From contig PSLA01000027.1 in NCBI GenBank assembly GCA_040289295.1, positions 1-25,170 on the forward strand: a stretch of DNA of 25,170 nt, in the 5' to 3' direction. The position numbers were made by a program, and so were the translations under genes. Below the pieces are notes generated by a model. That model had not been told where the DNA came from and searched no databases. It saw only the letters and a program-made list of their open reading frames with translations. Shown here piece after piece: positions 7,488-16,583 of the stretch; position 1 is the stretch's first letter, and each line of letters starts with the position of its first letter. This DNA is from J051 sp040289295. Lineage in GTDB: Bacteria; Armatimonadota; Fimbriimonadia; Fimbriimonadales; ATM1.

Positions 7488-7494
7488 CTGCCTG

Positions 7495-7947
7495 GTGGGA
7501 GAAAGACGGCAGGTCGAATTGCTGTGGCAGCTCAGCGCCGAATTGCAGCGCCTGAGCGACGAGGTGATTCGGGGGTGGATCGCAACCGGGACGCGCTCGG
7601 GCTGGAGACCCAACGTGGACGTCCGCGAGACCGACGCTTCGTTCACCGTAGTGGTCGAACTTGCTGGTGTTGACCCGAGGCAGCTCCAAGTAGAGTACAA
7701 CGCCAGACGGCAAACCTTGACCATTAGGGGCACGCGATCTGCCCCACCCGAAACCGAGCACACCGGCTCCAGAAGGCTGGAGATCTTGTACGGCGAATTC
7801 GAGCGGGAGGTGCTGCTCGAGGGAGCGGCAAGCACGTCAGGTGGAGTAAGAGCAACCTATCGGGATGGGTTCCTCGTCGTATTCGTACCTAAGGAACGAA
7901 AGACTTCCCGCCGGCAGGCGATTCGTGTACGAACAAGTGATGAGTGA
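7495..7947 (+). CDS. Small heat-shock protein (Hsp20 / alpha-crystallin)
   Basis: This is a 150-aa ATP-independent chaperone that holds unfolding proteins. The alpha-crystallin domain covers about residues 40-135: WRPNVDVRETDASFTVVVEL, then AGVDPRQLQVEYNARRQTLT, IRGTR, and GEFEREVLLEGAASTSGGVR. The last strands (ATYRDGFLVVFVPKERK) replace the usual GVL/LP with GFLVVFVPK, a conservative change. The start is uncertain: GTG 7495 fits the -10 box at 7482; TTG 7519 has AGG 5 nt before it; ATG 7444 lies on top of the secG start and lacks signals. The stop overlaps the lon start (ATGAGTGA), so chaperone and protease are made together, which fits protein quality control. Confidence 0.88.
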   Translation: MGERRQVELLWQLSAELQRLSDEVIRGWIATGTRSGWRPNVDVRETDASFTVVVELAGVDPRQLQVEYNARRQTLTIRGTRSAPPETEHTGSRRLEILYGEFEREVLLEGAASTSGGVRATYRDGFLVVFVPKERKTSRRQAIRVRTSDE

Positions 7948-10372
7948 CGTTGACCTAAAAGTGAAAGAGGCGGAAGAAGAGGGGTCCGAACAGGACTTTC
8001 CCGAGATTCCATCAGAGCTGAATCTGTTGCCCCTGAGAGACTCGGTGGTGTATCCGATGCTGATCGCGCCGCTGTCAGTAGGCAGGCCCCAGAGCATTCA
8101 ACTCATTGACGAGTCCGTGGCCGCAAACAATCGGATCATCGGCGTGGTTGCTCAACGCGACCCGACGGTCGAAGTTCCGACGCCAGAGGACGTCTACTCG
8201 TTCGGCTGTGCCGTTATTATCCGCACTCTGGTGAAGATGCCCGACGGCGTTCGCCTCATTGTGCAGGGCGTGTCTCGCTTTCGAGTGGTTGAAGTTCTGC
8301 AGACCGAGCCGTACCTTCGTGCGAAGGTGGAGGTTATTGAGGAGCAGCCGGTCAAGTCGGAGTACTCGGACGAGGTGGAGGCGCTACGCCGAACGATCGC
8401 CTCGCTCTTTGATCGCAGCATCAGCCTTTCGCCGCAACTTCCCGACGAGTTGCGTTCGCTAACCCAGGCGGTGCACGAGCCGAACGTCATGGCGGACCTC
8501 ATCGCCGCACACATGACGTTCGCACTTGAGGACAAGCAGCGCATCCTGGAAGCGGTTGATGTGCGTGAAAGACTCCGCTTGCTTGTTCAGCTGTTGAATC
8601 GTGAGGTTCGCGTCCTCGAATTGACATCGAAGGTGCAAAGCGAAGTCAATACAGAGTTGACAAAGACTCAGAGGGACTATTATCTTAGAGAGCAGCTAAA
8701 GGCGATTCAGAGGGAACTGGGGGAAGAGGATGAACGAACACGAGAAATATTTGAACTCAAGGAACAGATCGAGGCTGCTGGATTGCCGGAGGAGGCGCTG
8801 AAGGAAGCGAATCGCGAGCTGCAGCGCCTCGCGAGGATGTCCCCCGCGTCACCAGAATTCAACGTTGTCCGCACCTACCTCGACTACATGATCTCGATGC
8901 CGTGGCAGAAGGCTACCGAGGACCAACTTGACCTCGAACGGGTGCGGAGGATTCTCGATCAAGACCACTACGGCCTCGATAAGATCAAAGAGCGGATCGT
9001 AGAGTTCCTCGCGGTTCGAAAGTTCAAGAAGGAGGGCGTGGTGCGTCAACCAATCCTTTGCTTCCTCGGCCCGCCAGGTGTGGGAAAGACGTCACTCGGG
9101 CGCTCGATTGCGCGCGCCCTCGGTCGAGAGTTCGTTCGCGTGTCTCTCGGCGGCATGCGTGATGAGGCGGAGATCAAAGGCCATCGCCGAACGTACATCG
9201 GTGCCATGCCCGGACAGATCATTCAAAACATCCGCCGCTGCGGCAGCAACAACCCCGTCTTCATTCTCGACGAAATTGACAAACTGGGCGCCGACTTCCG
9301 CGGTGACCCTGGTTCGGCGCTTCTCGAAGTGCTCGACCCAGAGCAGAACTACGCATTTCGAGATCACTACCTTGATGCGCCATTCGACCTCAGTCACGTG
9401 TTTTTTATCACGACGGCGAACCAGCTGGAAACGATTCCCCCGGCGCTTCGCGACCGCATGGAAGTCATTGAGCTCGGCGGGTACACCGAGGCCGAAAAGG
9501 TCGAGATCGCGAGGCGCCACATCATCCCGAAGCAACTCGAAGAACATGGAGTCCTGTCCTCTCGGCTGAAGTGGACGAAAGCGGCGATCCGAGTCGTCGT
9601 CTCGAATTACACCCGTGAAGCCGGGGTGCGCAACCTTGAACGTGAAATTGCCGCAATAACGCGCAAAGCCGTTAAGGCGTTCGCCGAAGGTAGGCGTTCG
9701 CCCATTCGCGTTACGCCCGAGTACGTACAGACCTGTTTGGGTGCGCCAAGGTACCTTCGCGACGAGGTCGCAGAGCGCACGCTTCGGCCGGGCCTCGCAG
9801 TCGGCATGGTCTGGACGCCTGTGGGCGGCGACATCGTGTTCGTCGAGACGGCTCTCCTTCCGGGCAAAGGTGAGTTGATCTTGACCGGTCACCTTGGCGA
9901 GGTGATGAAGGAGTCCGCCCGTATCGCACTCAGCTACCTCCAAACTCGTGCGGGCGACATGGGCATTGACCCGGAGCGGTTCCGAGACTCCGACGTGCAC
10001 ATCCACGTGCCTGCAGGGGCAATTCCAAAGGACGGCCCAAGCGCGGGCGTAACCATCCTCACTTCCCTCACGTCGTTGCTTGCAGGTAAAGTCATTCGCA
10101 AGCGACTGGCGATGACGGGCGAACTCACACTAACCGGCGAGGTGTTGCCCGTGGGTGGCATCAAGGAGAAGGTCATCGCGGCCCATAGAGCAGGCGTCCG
10201 CGACATCATCTTGCCTGAGGAGAACGAGAAGGACTTCGTTGAGGAGGTCCCCGAAAGCGTACGTAAGGTACTCCGCGTTCACTTCGTTCGAGACGCCGAG
10301 ACGGTTCTAAGCATTGCCTTTCCTGCGAGGGCGAGTCGCTCGAAGAAGGAGTCGGCTCGGTCGAAGCGATGA
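7940..10372 (+). CDS. lon: ATP-dependent Lon protease
   Basis: This is an 810-aa cytoplasmic AAA+ serine protease that degrades misfolded and regulatory proteins. It has an N-terminal LON substrate domain (LNLLPLRDSVVYPMLIAPL, from about residue 25), a coiled helical region, Walker A GPPGVGKT at 377-384 and Walker B VFILDEIDKL. The C-terminal protease domain holds the Ser-Lys dyad: Ser701 in PKDGPSAG and Lys744 in GGIKEKVIAAHRAG, with the 43-residue spacing of E. coli Lon (679/722). The length is normal and the frame intact. ATG 7940 overlaps the end of hsp20 by 8 bp. The open frame extends back to 7865, but that part is the hsp20 coding sequence in another frame. Confidence 0.97.
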   Translation: MSDVDLKVKEAEEEGSEQDFPEIPSELNLLPLRDSVVYPMLIAPLSVGRPQSIQLIDESVAANNRIIGVVAQRDPTVEVPTPEDVYSFGCAVIIRTLVKMPDGVRLIVQGVSRFRVVEVLQTEPYLRAKVEVIEEQPVKSEYSDEVEALRRTIASLFDRSISLSPQLPDELRSLTQAVHEPNVMADLIAAHMTFALEDKQRILEAVDVRERLRLLVQLLNREVRVLELTSKVQSEVNTELTKTQRDYYLREQLKAIQRELGEEDERTREIFELKEQIEAAGLPEEALKEANRELQRLARMSPASPEFNVVRTYLDYMISMPWQKATEDQLDLERVRRILDQDHYGLDKIKERIVEFLAVRKFKKEGVVRQPILCFLGPPGVGKTSLGRSIARALGREFVRVSLGGMRDEAEIKGHRRTYIGAMPGQIIQNIRRCGSNNPVFILDEIDKLGADFRGDPGSALLEVLDPEQNYAFRDHYLDAPFDLSHVFFITTANQLETIPPALRDRMEVIELGGYTEAEKVEIARRHIIPKQLEEHGVLSSRLKWTKAAIRVVVSNYTREAGVRNLEREIAAITRKAVKAFAEGRRSPIRVTPEYVQTCLGAPRYLRDEVAERTLRPGLAVGMVWTPVGGDIVFVETALLPGKGELILTGHLGEVMKESARIALSYLQTRAGDMGIDPERFRDSDVHIHVPAGAIPKDGPSAGVTILTSLTSLLAGKVIRKRLAMTGELTLTGEVLPVGGIKEKVIAAHRAGVRDIILPEENEKDFVEEVPESVRKVLRVHFVRDAETVLSIAFPARASRSKKESARSKR

Positions 10373-11136
10373 GTGCGACTACCGCGTCTGGAGATGCCAA
10401 GGTGCGAGATCTGCCGTCCGTAGAGATTCTCGGCGTTCCCGTTCACGCAGTTTCGATGAAGAGCGCCGTATATGCCATCGAGGAACTCATCGAAGAGGGA
10501 GGCCCGAGCATGGTCATAACAGCCGACACTTCCGGCATTGTGCTGGCGCAACACGACCGTCAATGGATGGACATCATGAACAGCGCCAACCTTGTTACGC
10601 CGGACAGCATCGGCGTCGTTTGGGCAGCGCGCAGGCTCGGCACTCCGCTGCGAGAGCGCGTATCCGGAGTGGATTTGATGGACATCCTGTGTTCGCGGGC
10701 ATCGCAGAAGGGATATCGCGTCTATTTGCTCGGCGCGACGCCGGGCGTCTCGGCGCAAGCCGCGCGCAAGATGCAGGAGCGGCATCCGGGGCTGCTGGTT
10801 GTGGGCGCTCGGCACGGATACCTTTCGCCCGAGGAGGAGGTAGAGGTCGTGCGGGAGATCCGATCGCTTCAGGTTGACATCCTTTTCGTCGCTATGGGCA
10901 TACCGAGGCAGGAGAAGTTCATTTTTGAGCACCTCTATGAAATGGCGGCGAAGGTTGCAATCGGCGTCGGGGGGAGCTTCGATGTTTGGAGCGGGAACGT
11001 GCGGCGTGCGCCAAAGTTCGTGCGCGCACTACGTCTTGAGTGGCTGTGGCGGCTGCTGCTCAATCCGCGCAAGTGGCGCAAAGCGCTAACGTTGCCTCAG
11101 TTTGTGTGGCTTGTTGTTACTCGCGGGCGCCGGTAA
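10369..11136 (+). CDS. WecG/TagA/CpsF-family (GT26) glycosyltransferase
   Basis: This is a 255-aa membrane-associated transferase that adds a sugar, in known members N-acetylmannosamine(uronic acid), to a lipid-linked intermediate of surface polysaccharide. It shows the family signature ILGVPVHAVS, then Thr51 (in VITADTSGIVLA) and Asp79 (in VTPDSIGVVWA), at the same 28-residue spacing as the catalytic Thr/Asp of TagA. Later come MGIPRQEKFI, GVGGSFDVWSG..RRAP and the C-terminal basic/aromatic tail LEWLWRLLLNPRKWRK, which in TagA helps bind the membrane. The ATG overlaps the lon stop (ATGA), so it is translated from the chaperone/protease message; the pairing has no obvious functional reason. 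The 3' end overlaps the convergent 11117-12997 gene by 20 bp. The donor and product cannot be told. Confidence 0.9.
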   Translation: MSATTASGDAKVRDLPSVEILGVPVHAVSMKSAVYAIEELIEEGGPSMVITADTSGIVLAQHDRQWMDIMNSANLVTPDSIGVVWAARRLGTPLRERVSGVDLMDILCSRASQKGYRVYLLGATPGVSAQAARKMQERHPGLLVVGARHGYLSPEEEVEVVREIRSLQVDILFVAMGIPRQEKFIFEHLYEMAAKVAIGVGGSFDVWSGNVRRAPKFVRALRLEWLWRLLLNPRKWRKALTLPQFVWLVVTRGRR

Positions 11137-12997
11137 GTGGGTTCACGTCCCGCTTCTTCGGATCGATCTTGTAGAGAGCGAAGAGCGAGCCATACACGCG
11201 GCGACTCCCGAAATCTGTGAGGGTTCCGCGTGCTGAGCGTCCGTCCGTCGTTACGACCACGAAGTCCGCCCTGACCTTACGAATGAACTCGTCGAGGCGG
11301 TCTGGTGTCGCCCCACCTTCCTCGGTTGCAATCATGTTTCGCAGGAGTTCCGCGCGTCGCCCAGCGTAGTTTGGCGTTTCGCTCCAGTGCCCGGCGTACG
11401 TGCGAACTCCGCCCCACCCGCTTAGAACAGGGTTCAGGTCGGGGATGTCAATCTGATACTCCTCATGTGTGCCGCCGGTCTCGCTGTGAATGACCTCCTT
11501 GCGCCACAAGCCGGGTGGGGCGATGGCGATTGATTTGCCAGGAACTGCCTCGCGATGCAACACATCCAGCATCTGCCTCACTTCAGCCGGCCAGAATACT
11601 AAATGTAGCGTGTTCGTCGCGTTGTTTCGCACCATGAGCATGTCCCGTTCGATCCAGCGCAGCGACGTGATTGACACTGCGAGCACGGCGAGCAGAGCAA
11701 CGGACGCGCGCGACTGCTCCTGCACTCGCTCGAGGAGCCAAGCGATGGAAGCGCCTGCCATCAAGCCAATAGGAATGCTAAGTCCCATGGCGAGCTTCCG
11801 CTGGAACAGGCCCGGATAGGAGAGCGCGATGATGCCCATCACAATCCAGGCGAACATCAGACCGTAGGCGGGTACTTGCGGCCTCAACCACGCACAGATG
11901 AACGCCCCGGCAACGGCCAGGATGAGCCAGGGAATGGGGCCCAGCCAGGGCTGATCCAGCGAGAAACCCGACTGTGCTTGAAGAATCACGAGCGCGATGA
12001 GCAACGCCGCCACCATTGTGCACGCTGAGTGTCCATAGCCCGGCGACTCACCGGTCTCCTTGCGGTAGCGTCCGATGAAGAAAGCCAGCAACGCCAACAA
12101 CAGCAGTGGGCCATAGCCCACCAAGACGTTGTATAGGCTCGGCGAGGTGGTTACCGTTTCCGCTCGAGCGGCAAAAACGGGGTCTTTGCTTCGCACGTAA
12201 AGGAACCACCCCAGTGAAGGCAAAGCACCAGCAGCCATGATGCCGGCGCGGAGCAACCAAGCCCCGGTAACGTTTTTCGCGGCGATCTGAGACGCCAGGA
12301 AACCGACGCCGACGATGGCGATCGTCAGCGTGTCGTATGTGTGGATGTTTGTCAGCACAAGCACCGCGAGGAAGCCGCTAACCACCGCCTTCGCTGAATG
12401 GCGCGCATCGAGCAACGCGTTCCAAAACACCACGATGAGCCATAGCGCCGCGCAGAATAGGCCGTTCGTCATCAACGAGGGAAACGTAAACGCCTCCGGC
12501 TGCCAAACGTCAATTGGGCGATTCATCCCCAGATCGCCCAGGTATTGCACCCAATAGAGCCAGCCCGTGCCCGCGCCGAAGATCGCAGTGGAGAACATCA
12601 CCGCCCGCGCGAACGAGCTTTCGGAGAGCCGGCAGACCAACCGGTACAGCGCGAAGAGGAACAGCAACCCGAAGAGCAGCCGCCCGATGTGCATCGCAAC
12701 TGGTATGCCGGTGAACTTTGCGATGTTCCCGATGAGCAGAAAATAGGCTTGAAACGTCAAGCCCGGCTGCGGGTCGGTGGTGAACCGATTCTCGAATAGC
12801 ACCTTGCCCTCCTGCGCCTGCTTCGCCCATGCCGCATACACCGCATGGTCGTCAAACCCCCAGTGGACGCCAAGATAGACCGACTGCTTAGGTTGATTCA
12901 GCAGCCCAAACACGTACGGCGCACTCGACAGCCCAAGCGCCAACAGCGTGATGACCCAGAACCAGGAGGGCCTCCCCCCTGACCGTTGCACCTCCAT
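11117..12997 (-). CDS. Polytopic membrane protein, GT-C glycosyltransferase-like
   Basis: This is a 626-aa inner-membrane protein with about 11-13 hydrophobic segments and a soluble C-terminal domain of about 170 aa. A DD pair (Asp49-Asp50, in WGFDDHAVYAAW) sits in the first loop after the first helix, the place where GT-C transferases (PMT/ArnT/STT3-like) keep acidic catalytic residues. The C-terminal part, with RADFVVVTTDGRS and GGVRTYAGHWSETPNY, resembles the periplasmic tails of such membrane transferases. No exact family is recognised, so a lipid-linked sugar transferase is an inference. ATG 12997 follows the TAA of the lipoprotein gene with no gap, and AGGACGAG lies just before it. It is the last gene of the seven-gene minus-strand operon, and its end overlaps the GT26 gene. 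Confidence 0.7.
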   Translation of the reverse strand: MEVQRSGGRPSWFWVITLLALGLSSAPYVFGLLNQPKQSVYLGVHWGFDDHAVYAAWAKQAQEGKVLFENRFTTDPQPGLTFQAYFLLIGNIAKFTGIPVAMHIGRLLFGLLFLFALYRLVCRLSESSFARAVMFSTAIFGAGTGWLYWVQYLGDLGMNRPIDVWQPEAFTFPSLMTNGLFCAALWLIVVFWNALLDARHSAKAVVSGFLAVLVLTNIHTYDTLTIAIVGVGFLASQIAAKNVTGAWLLRAGIMAAGALPSLGWFLYVRSKDPVFAARAETVTTSPSLYNVLVGYGPLLLLALLAFFIGRYRKETGESPGYGHSACTMVAALLIALVILQAQSGFSLDQPWLGPIPWLILAVAGAFICAWLRPQVPAYGLMFAWIVMGIIALSYPGLFQRKLAMGLSIPIGLMAGASIAWLLERVQEQSRASVALLAVLAVSITSLRWIERDMLMVRNNATNTLHLVFWPAEVRQMLDVLHREAVPGKSIAIAPPGLWRKEVIHSETGGTHEEYQIDIPDLNPVLSGWGGVRTYAGHWSETPNYAGRRAELLRNMIATEEGGATPDRLDEFIRKVRADFVVVTTDGRSARGTLTDFGSRRVYGSLFALYKIDPKKRDVNPLTGARE

Positions 12998-13447
12998 TTA
13001 CTCGTCCTTTGACTTCGGCGGCTCGCGGCCCATAGACTTGTAAATGTCCAGGATGAGCTGACGATTCGTTTTGGCTTCAGCGTTATTGGGATCTTGCCCC
13101 AGCGCCTCTTCGTAAAGCTCCAGAGCCTGCGGATACTTCTCGCGAGGCGGCAGGTCGCCCAGCATTACAGCGGTGGCGTACTTCACAGTCGCCTCCACGT
13201 ATGCGCTTTTCGTTGTGTCGCTCTTGGCGCTCTCGAATGCTTGCTTGGCTTTCTCATACTGCGCAGCCAGCGCCTCGACGCTCTCCGTTGTCTCCTGCGT
13301 TGGAGCGGTCGAGTCCGGCGGGGATGCCGAATCGCGCTTTGGCGCGGCATTTGTTGCCGGGCGCTCCGCCGCCTCCCTTGGCTGTTCCACCGGGCTGCAG
13401 CCGAGCAACAGGGCGCTGCACGCAAAACCGAACATCAGGCGCTTCAT
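12998..13447 (-). CDS. Short lipoprotein with TPR-like repeat
   Basis: This is a 149-aa protein with a lipoprotein signal peptide (MKRLMFGFACSALLLGCSP, lipobox LLGC, Cys17 lipidated). A Pro/Ala/Thr-rich low-complexity linker (about 20-55) is followed by a helical part containing a TPR-like unit, KYPQALELYEEALGQDPNNA. TPR units bind other proteins, so it may be an envelope adaptor for the membrane proteins encoded on either side. The start lies 10 nt after the DUF4350 gene and its stop abuts the next ATG. The product is probably attached to the outer or inner membrane. Confidence 0.7.
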   Translation of the reverse strand: MKRLMFGFACSALLLGCSPVEQPREAAERPATNAAPKRDSASPPDSTAPTQETTESVEALAAQYEKAKQAFESAKSDTTKSAYVEATVKYATAVMLGDLPPREKYPQALELYEEALGQDPNNAEAKTNRQLILDIYKSMGREPPKSKDE

Positions 13448-13457
13448 CGGTGCTATG

Positions 13458-14534
13458 TTATCCCATCCGACCCAGCGGTTTGTGCGCCCCTGCTTCTCTC
13501 AGGAGGCGGGCGAGCGTCTCCGCCTCCGTGGCGTCAGGCTTACCCTCCAGCAGACGGGCGGCCCGCTCCAGGAGTGACGCGAGCGGTTCCTCGAGGCGTC
13601 TAGCCATCTCTTCGGGGCTGATGTCTGGTGCCAGCCCAAGCCGCCGCGCCTCGCGACAAACCGTTTTCTCGACGGCTGTGCGAAGGAGGATGTCGTACGC
13701 TTTGGCGCGTCGCAAGACGTATCCGAGCGCGCGAACGTGGTCCGCCATGCCCGGTTGGCGCAGTGGGTCGGCAACGGGGTAGCCGAGGCGCCGATGCAAG
13801 GTCCACACGACAAGGAAGAACAGCAGCAGGAACTGAACCACAAACGAGGAGTACGCCGGACCGATCTCCTGGAAGACCGTCTTGGTGCCCGTTATCCCGT
13901 ACTCGTACTCAGGGAAAGCGACCGCCTTGCCGGGCGGCAGCACACTGCGCACCAGGGCAACGGCGAGGCGCGCGTTGTCGGCTTGGTCAAGGTTCTGATT
14001 GAGGAACATGGTCCCGTCCGCCACTACAATCTGCGCCGAGGGGTACGTGCCGAATTTGGCGTCAACGACAGCGTAGTTTCCCTGACGCAGCATGCCACTC
14101 CGGAAACGCCCCGTTGCGGTAGAGCGCTTGTAAACCTTTGAAACCCCCTCGAGCGCCTTCACGTGCGCGGTCACCTCGACTGTTTCCATCTGCTGCGCAC
14201 TCGGAAGTTCGGGTGGCGTGCGGAGGACGATAGGCAACAGCTCTGCCTCACGCCTACGGAAGTGCCACTCGGCGAAGTAGGAGAATTGCTCGTCGCTCAC
14301 GAAGACGAGGATCGCCCCGACCTCGGGGTCATCCTCCCGTGGCTCCTCGAACCATCTTTTGACTGGTATGCCCTCGGCTTCCAGCAGGCGATACAGTCCG
14401 AGCGCGCCGCCGGGTTTTGCGGAAAGGCTGGAAGGCACGATCTCGCGTGGGGGCTTGCCGACGACCACGAGCAGCAACGCGAGCACTCCGAGAATTGCCA
14501 TCGCGCCAAGTGTTAGGAGGATTCGATTGCTCAT
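13458..14534 (-). CDS. DUF4350-type membrane protein
   Basis: This is a 358-aa protein with an N-terminal transmembrane helix (LGAMAILGVLALLLVVV) and a DUF4350-like extracytoplasmic domain (SSLSAKPGGALGLYRLLEAE, then VKRW, GAILVFVSDEQFSYFAEWHF). A second helix follows (SFVVQFLLLFFLVVWTLHRR, about 230-250), then a cytoplasmic helical tail rich in Arg/Glu. DUF4350 genes are usually next to DUF4129 genes and to MoxR/DUF58 modules, and here the ATG overlaps the DUF4129 stop (ATGA). The biochemical role is not known; proposals centre on envelope assembly or transport control. No MoxR ATPase or DUF58 protein is present in the window. Confidence 0.75.
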   Translation of the reverse strand: MSNRILLTLGAMAILGVLALLLVVVGKPPREIVPSSLSAKPGGALGLYRLLEAEGIPVKRWFEEPREDDPEVGAILVFVSDEQFSYFAEWHFRRREAELLPIVLRTPPELPSAQQMETVEVTAHVKALEGVSKVYKRSTATGRFRSGMLRQGNYAVVDAKFGTYPSAQIVVADGTMFLNQNLDQADNARLAVALVRSVLPPGKAVAFPEYEYGITGTKTVFQEIGPAYSSFVVQFLLLFFLVVWTLHRRLGYPVADPLRQPGMADHVRALGYVLRRAKAYDILLRTAVEKTVCREARRLGLAPDISPEEMARRLEEPLASLLERAARLLEGKPDATEAETLARLLREAGAHKPLGRMG

Positions 14535-15556
14535 CCGTTCGTGCTTCCCTGGCTCCCGCCGCCTTGAGTAGGGTCCCTCACCTCAGCCTTCTCCTGGTGG
14601 GAAAGAGTGGCGGGACCACCAGTGAGGGCCTCCGTTAATCGCAGATACTCCCGGCGGAATGTTGCACAGTGCTCCGCGTTCGTGGGTCGCTCGCCGTACC
14701 AGATGAGGTCGAACTCTTGGGTTAGGTTGCGGTATTGCACGTCGCTCGGTACGTTGGACGCCTCGATGCGGCGCAGGTGCTCCCAGTTGGTTTGGTAGCG
14801 GTCGAAGTACACAAGTCCGGCGTCGTCCAGGCGCATCAGCACTGCAAGGTACAGGCATCGTACGGCCTCCCTGAAGCGCCCGCTTCGTTCCAGTTCGTCG
14901 GCGCGGGCGAGCCACTCATCCGTGCGAAGCGCCTCCTCGCCCTCCTCGAGCAAACCGACCTTGCGCTTCTTTTTCGCCGCTCCCGTTGCTCGCGTGCTCC
15001 TCCAACCGCGAGCAAAAAAGAACAGAGCAACGCCTGCCCCGACGGCCAACGCCACGATGATGCCATAGAACAGCGGCTCCAAGTTGATCCTCGTCAGCTC
15101 GAACCGATTACTCTGCGGCTCGCGCTCTTCGGGTTCGATCCTTTCGAGGGACTCCAGCGCTCGCTTCAACCAGTTGCTGGGTGCTTCGTCCACCTTGCGG
15201 AATTGCGGCTCGGATAGGATGCGGCTCGCGGCGTCGTTTGCATTCGTTTCAATCGGGGTTTCAGCGCGTTCGTAGACCTCGAGTACGGACGCGAGAGCCT
15301 CTATGCCGTCGCGAATTTCCTCAGAGTCTTGCGAAGCGAGCATGTTTGCGAGTTCCTCCCGAAAGCTCTGCTCCGAGCGAGCGATCTCGGAGCGTGCGAA
15401 CTCGCGAAGCGTCTCCACCTGCTCCTCCCTTGACGCCGTCTGGGCTTGCCTCAGCCGCCGTGCCCACTCGCCTGGTGTCTCTTGAGCGAATGCCGACGAG
15501 CAGAGGCCAAGAAAAAGCAGCGCAAGCCAGAGGCGGCCGGCGGCGTTAAATCTCAA
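14531..15556 (-). CDS. DUF4129-type membrane protein
   Basis: From a TTG start at 15556 this is a 341-aa protein. It has a signal peptide (LWLALLFLGLCSSAFAQ), an extracytoplasmic helical part, a transmembrane helix (IIVALAVGAGVALFFFA) and a cytoplasmic C-terminal DUF4129 domain (CLYLAVLMRLDDAGLVYFDR, then YRNLTQEFDLIWYGERPTN). The TTG is preferred over the upstream ATG at 15607 because GGGGAGG stands 6 nt before it and the signal peptide then begins properly; the gene overlaps the end of its upstream neighbour by 11 nt. DUF4129 is commonly found with DUF4350 and with transglutaminase- or MoxR-type genes. The role is unknown. Confidence 0.78.
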   Translation of the reverse strand: MRFNAAGRLWLALLFLGLCSSAFAQETPGEWARRLRQAQTASREEQVETLREFARSEIARSEQSFREELANMLASQDSEEIRDGIEALASVLEVYERAETPIETNANDAASRILSEPQFRKVDEAPSNWLKRALESLERIEPEEREPQSNRFELTRINLEPLFYGIIVALAVGAGVALFFFARGWRSTRATGAAKKKRKVGLLEEGEEALRTDEWLARADELERSGRFREAVRCLYLAVLMRLDDAGLVYFDRYQTNWEHLRRIEASNVPSDVQYRNLTQEFDLIWYGERPTNAEHCATFRREYLRLTEALTGGPATLSHQEKAEVRDPTQGGGSQGSTNG

Positions 15557-16580
15557 AGTCTGCCTCCCCTCGCTGCCACACGTTCTGGGCCAAAAGTTGG
15601 ATGTCAAGCCCCTCTACGCGAATGCGTCGGTCGTAATAGAGCAGAACCACGCCGGCAATGAGCACCGGATGCAACAAAACAAAGGCAGCAAACGGAGCGA
15701 GGGTAGCGATGCTGCGATACACCGCCATCCAGAGTATCGAGTTCTCCGCGACGCCAGCCGACGCGAGATACTGTTGCAGGATGTCCGTAGGGATCAAGAA
15801 CGACCACCAAAAGATGAGCTGCAGCACGAGCGTTAGCAGGAAAAGCCCTACGGCAACCAGGTCTCCGCGACCCAACCTGCGCGCCGGCAGCGACAGTTCG
15901 TCCAGTAACTGCCGACTGCGCGCGATCGCTTGTCTGGGCGACAGCCCTTCGAGGAAGACGATGACCGGTGCGAGGCAAAGTCGCCCAAACACGTAAAGCA
16001 TAATCACCGGCGCCGAAAACAGCCCCACGATTCCAAGAACCGCAACGAACTGCGCGCCGAGTCGCTCGCTCATCAGCGCTGAAACCACAATCAACGCGAA
16101 CGAAATGATGAGCGCGAGGCACGCTCGCAGAGTAACCAGCCCCACAACTCCCATCAGGGACGGAAGGCGAGACACCGCTTGTCGGAAGAGCGCGCGCCCG
16201 TCAGGCTCGCGCCCGAGCGTTCGCTCCGCCGTCCAGCCCGCGACCAGGGCGAGCATAAGCGCGTAGGCCGCCAGCACGGGGGGCGCAGCGAGCACAACGC
16301 CGATGAGAACTGTGAGTCCCAACTCGCCTGCAGCCGCCAGAGCATTCTCGGGGCTGCCGGTGGTCAGCAAATCCTTTCCTACCAACTCGTATGCGAGCAT
16401 CGACAGCGCGTAGACGATGGCGGATGGGATCAGTGTAAGGCGAATGAGACTGCCACCACCACGGCGATAGATTGCGAACGCCGCATCGTAGATCTGTGCC
16501 GCCGTCATCGTGCGCAGCCCCGCGTGCTCCCAGCGCCGGAGCCCCCTTCGAAGTCGCTTCCCGCCCGCTTCCAGTCGCAT
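15546..16580 (-). CDS. Polytopic membrane protein of unknown function
   Basis: This is a 344-aa protein with a basic cytoplasmic N-terminus and about six hydrophobic segments (for example LTLIPSAIVYALSMLAYELV, ALIISFALIVVSALM, LVAVGLFLLTLVLQLIFWW). The layout, with an amphipathic start (AAQIYDAAFAIYRR) and a conserved-looking FLEGLSPRQAIARSRQLL loop, recalls the membrane domain of glycerophosphodiester phosphodiesterases and related uncharacterised proteins often placed before DUF4129. This is a similarity of style, not a firm assignment. ATG 16580 lies 3 nt after the DUF1501 stop; the ATG at 16508 is a weaker alternative. Confidence 0.65.
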   Translation of the reverse strand: MRLEAGGKRLRRGLRRWEHAGLRTMTAAQIYDAAFAIYRRGGGSLIRLTLIPSAIVYALSMLAYELVGKDLLTTGSPENALAAAGELGLTVLIGVVLAAPPVLAAYALMLALVAGWTAERTLGREPDGRALFRQAVSRLPSLMGVVGLVTLRACLALIISFALIVVSALMSERLGAQFVAVLGIVGLFSAPVIMLYVFGRLCLAPVIVFLEGLSPRQAIARSRQLLDELSLPARRLGRGDLVAVGLFLLTLVLQLIFWWSFLIPTDILQQYLASAGVAENSILWMAVYRSIATLAPFAAFVLLHPVLIAGVVLLYYDRRIRVEGLDIQLLAQNVWQRGEADFEI

Positions 16581-16583
16581 ACG

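Noticed and set aside
7068..7673. Plus-strand frame across secG and into hsp20
   Set aside because: It covers secG antisense and hsp20 in the wrong frame; low-complexity charged composition and no recognised domain.
13440..13458. TAACAT 7 nt before the lipoprotein ATG as a leaderless promoter
   Set aside because: It is formed by the stop codon of the upstream gene in a tight operon, so coincidence is more likely.
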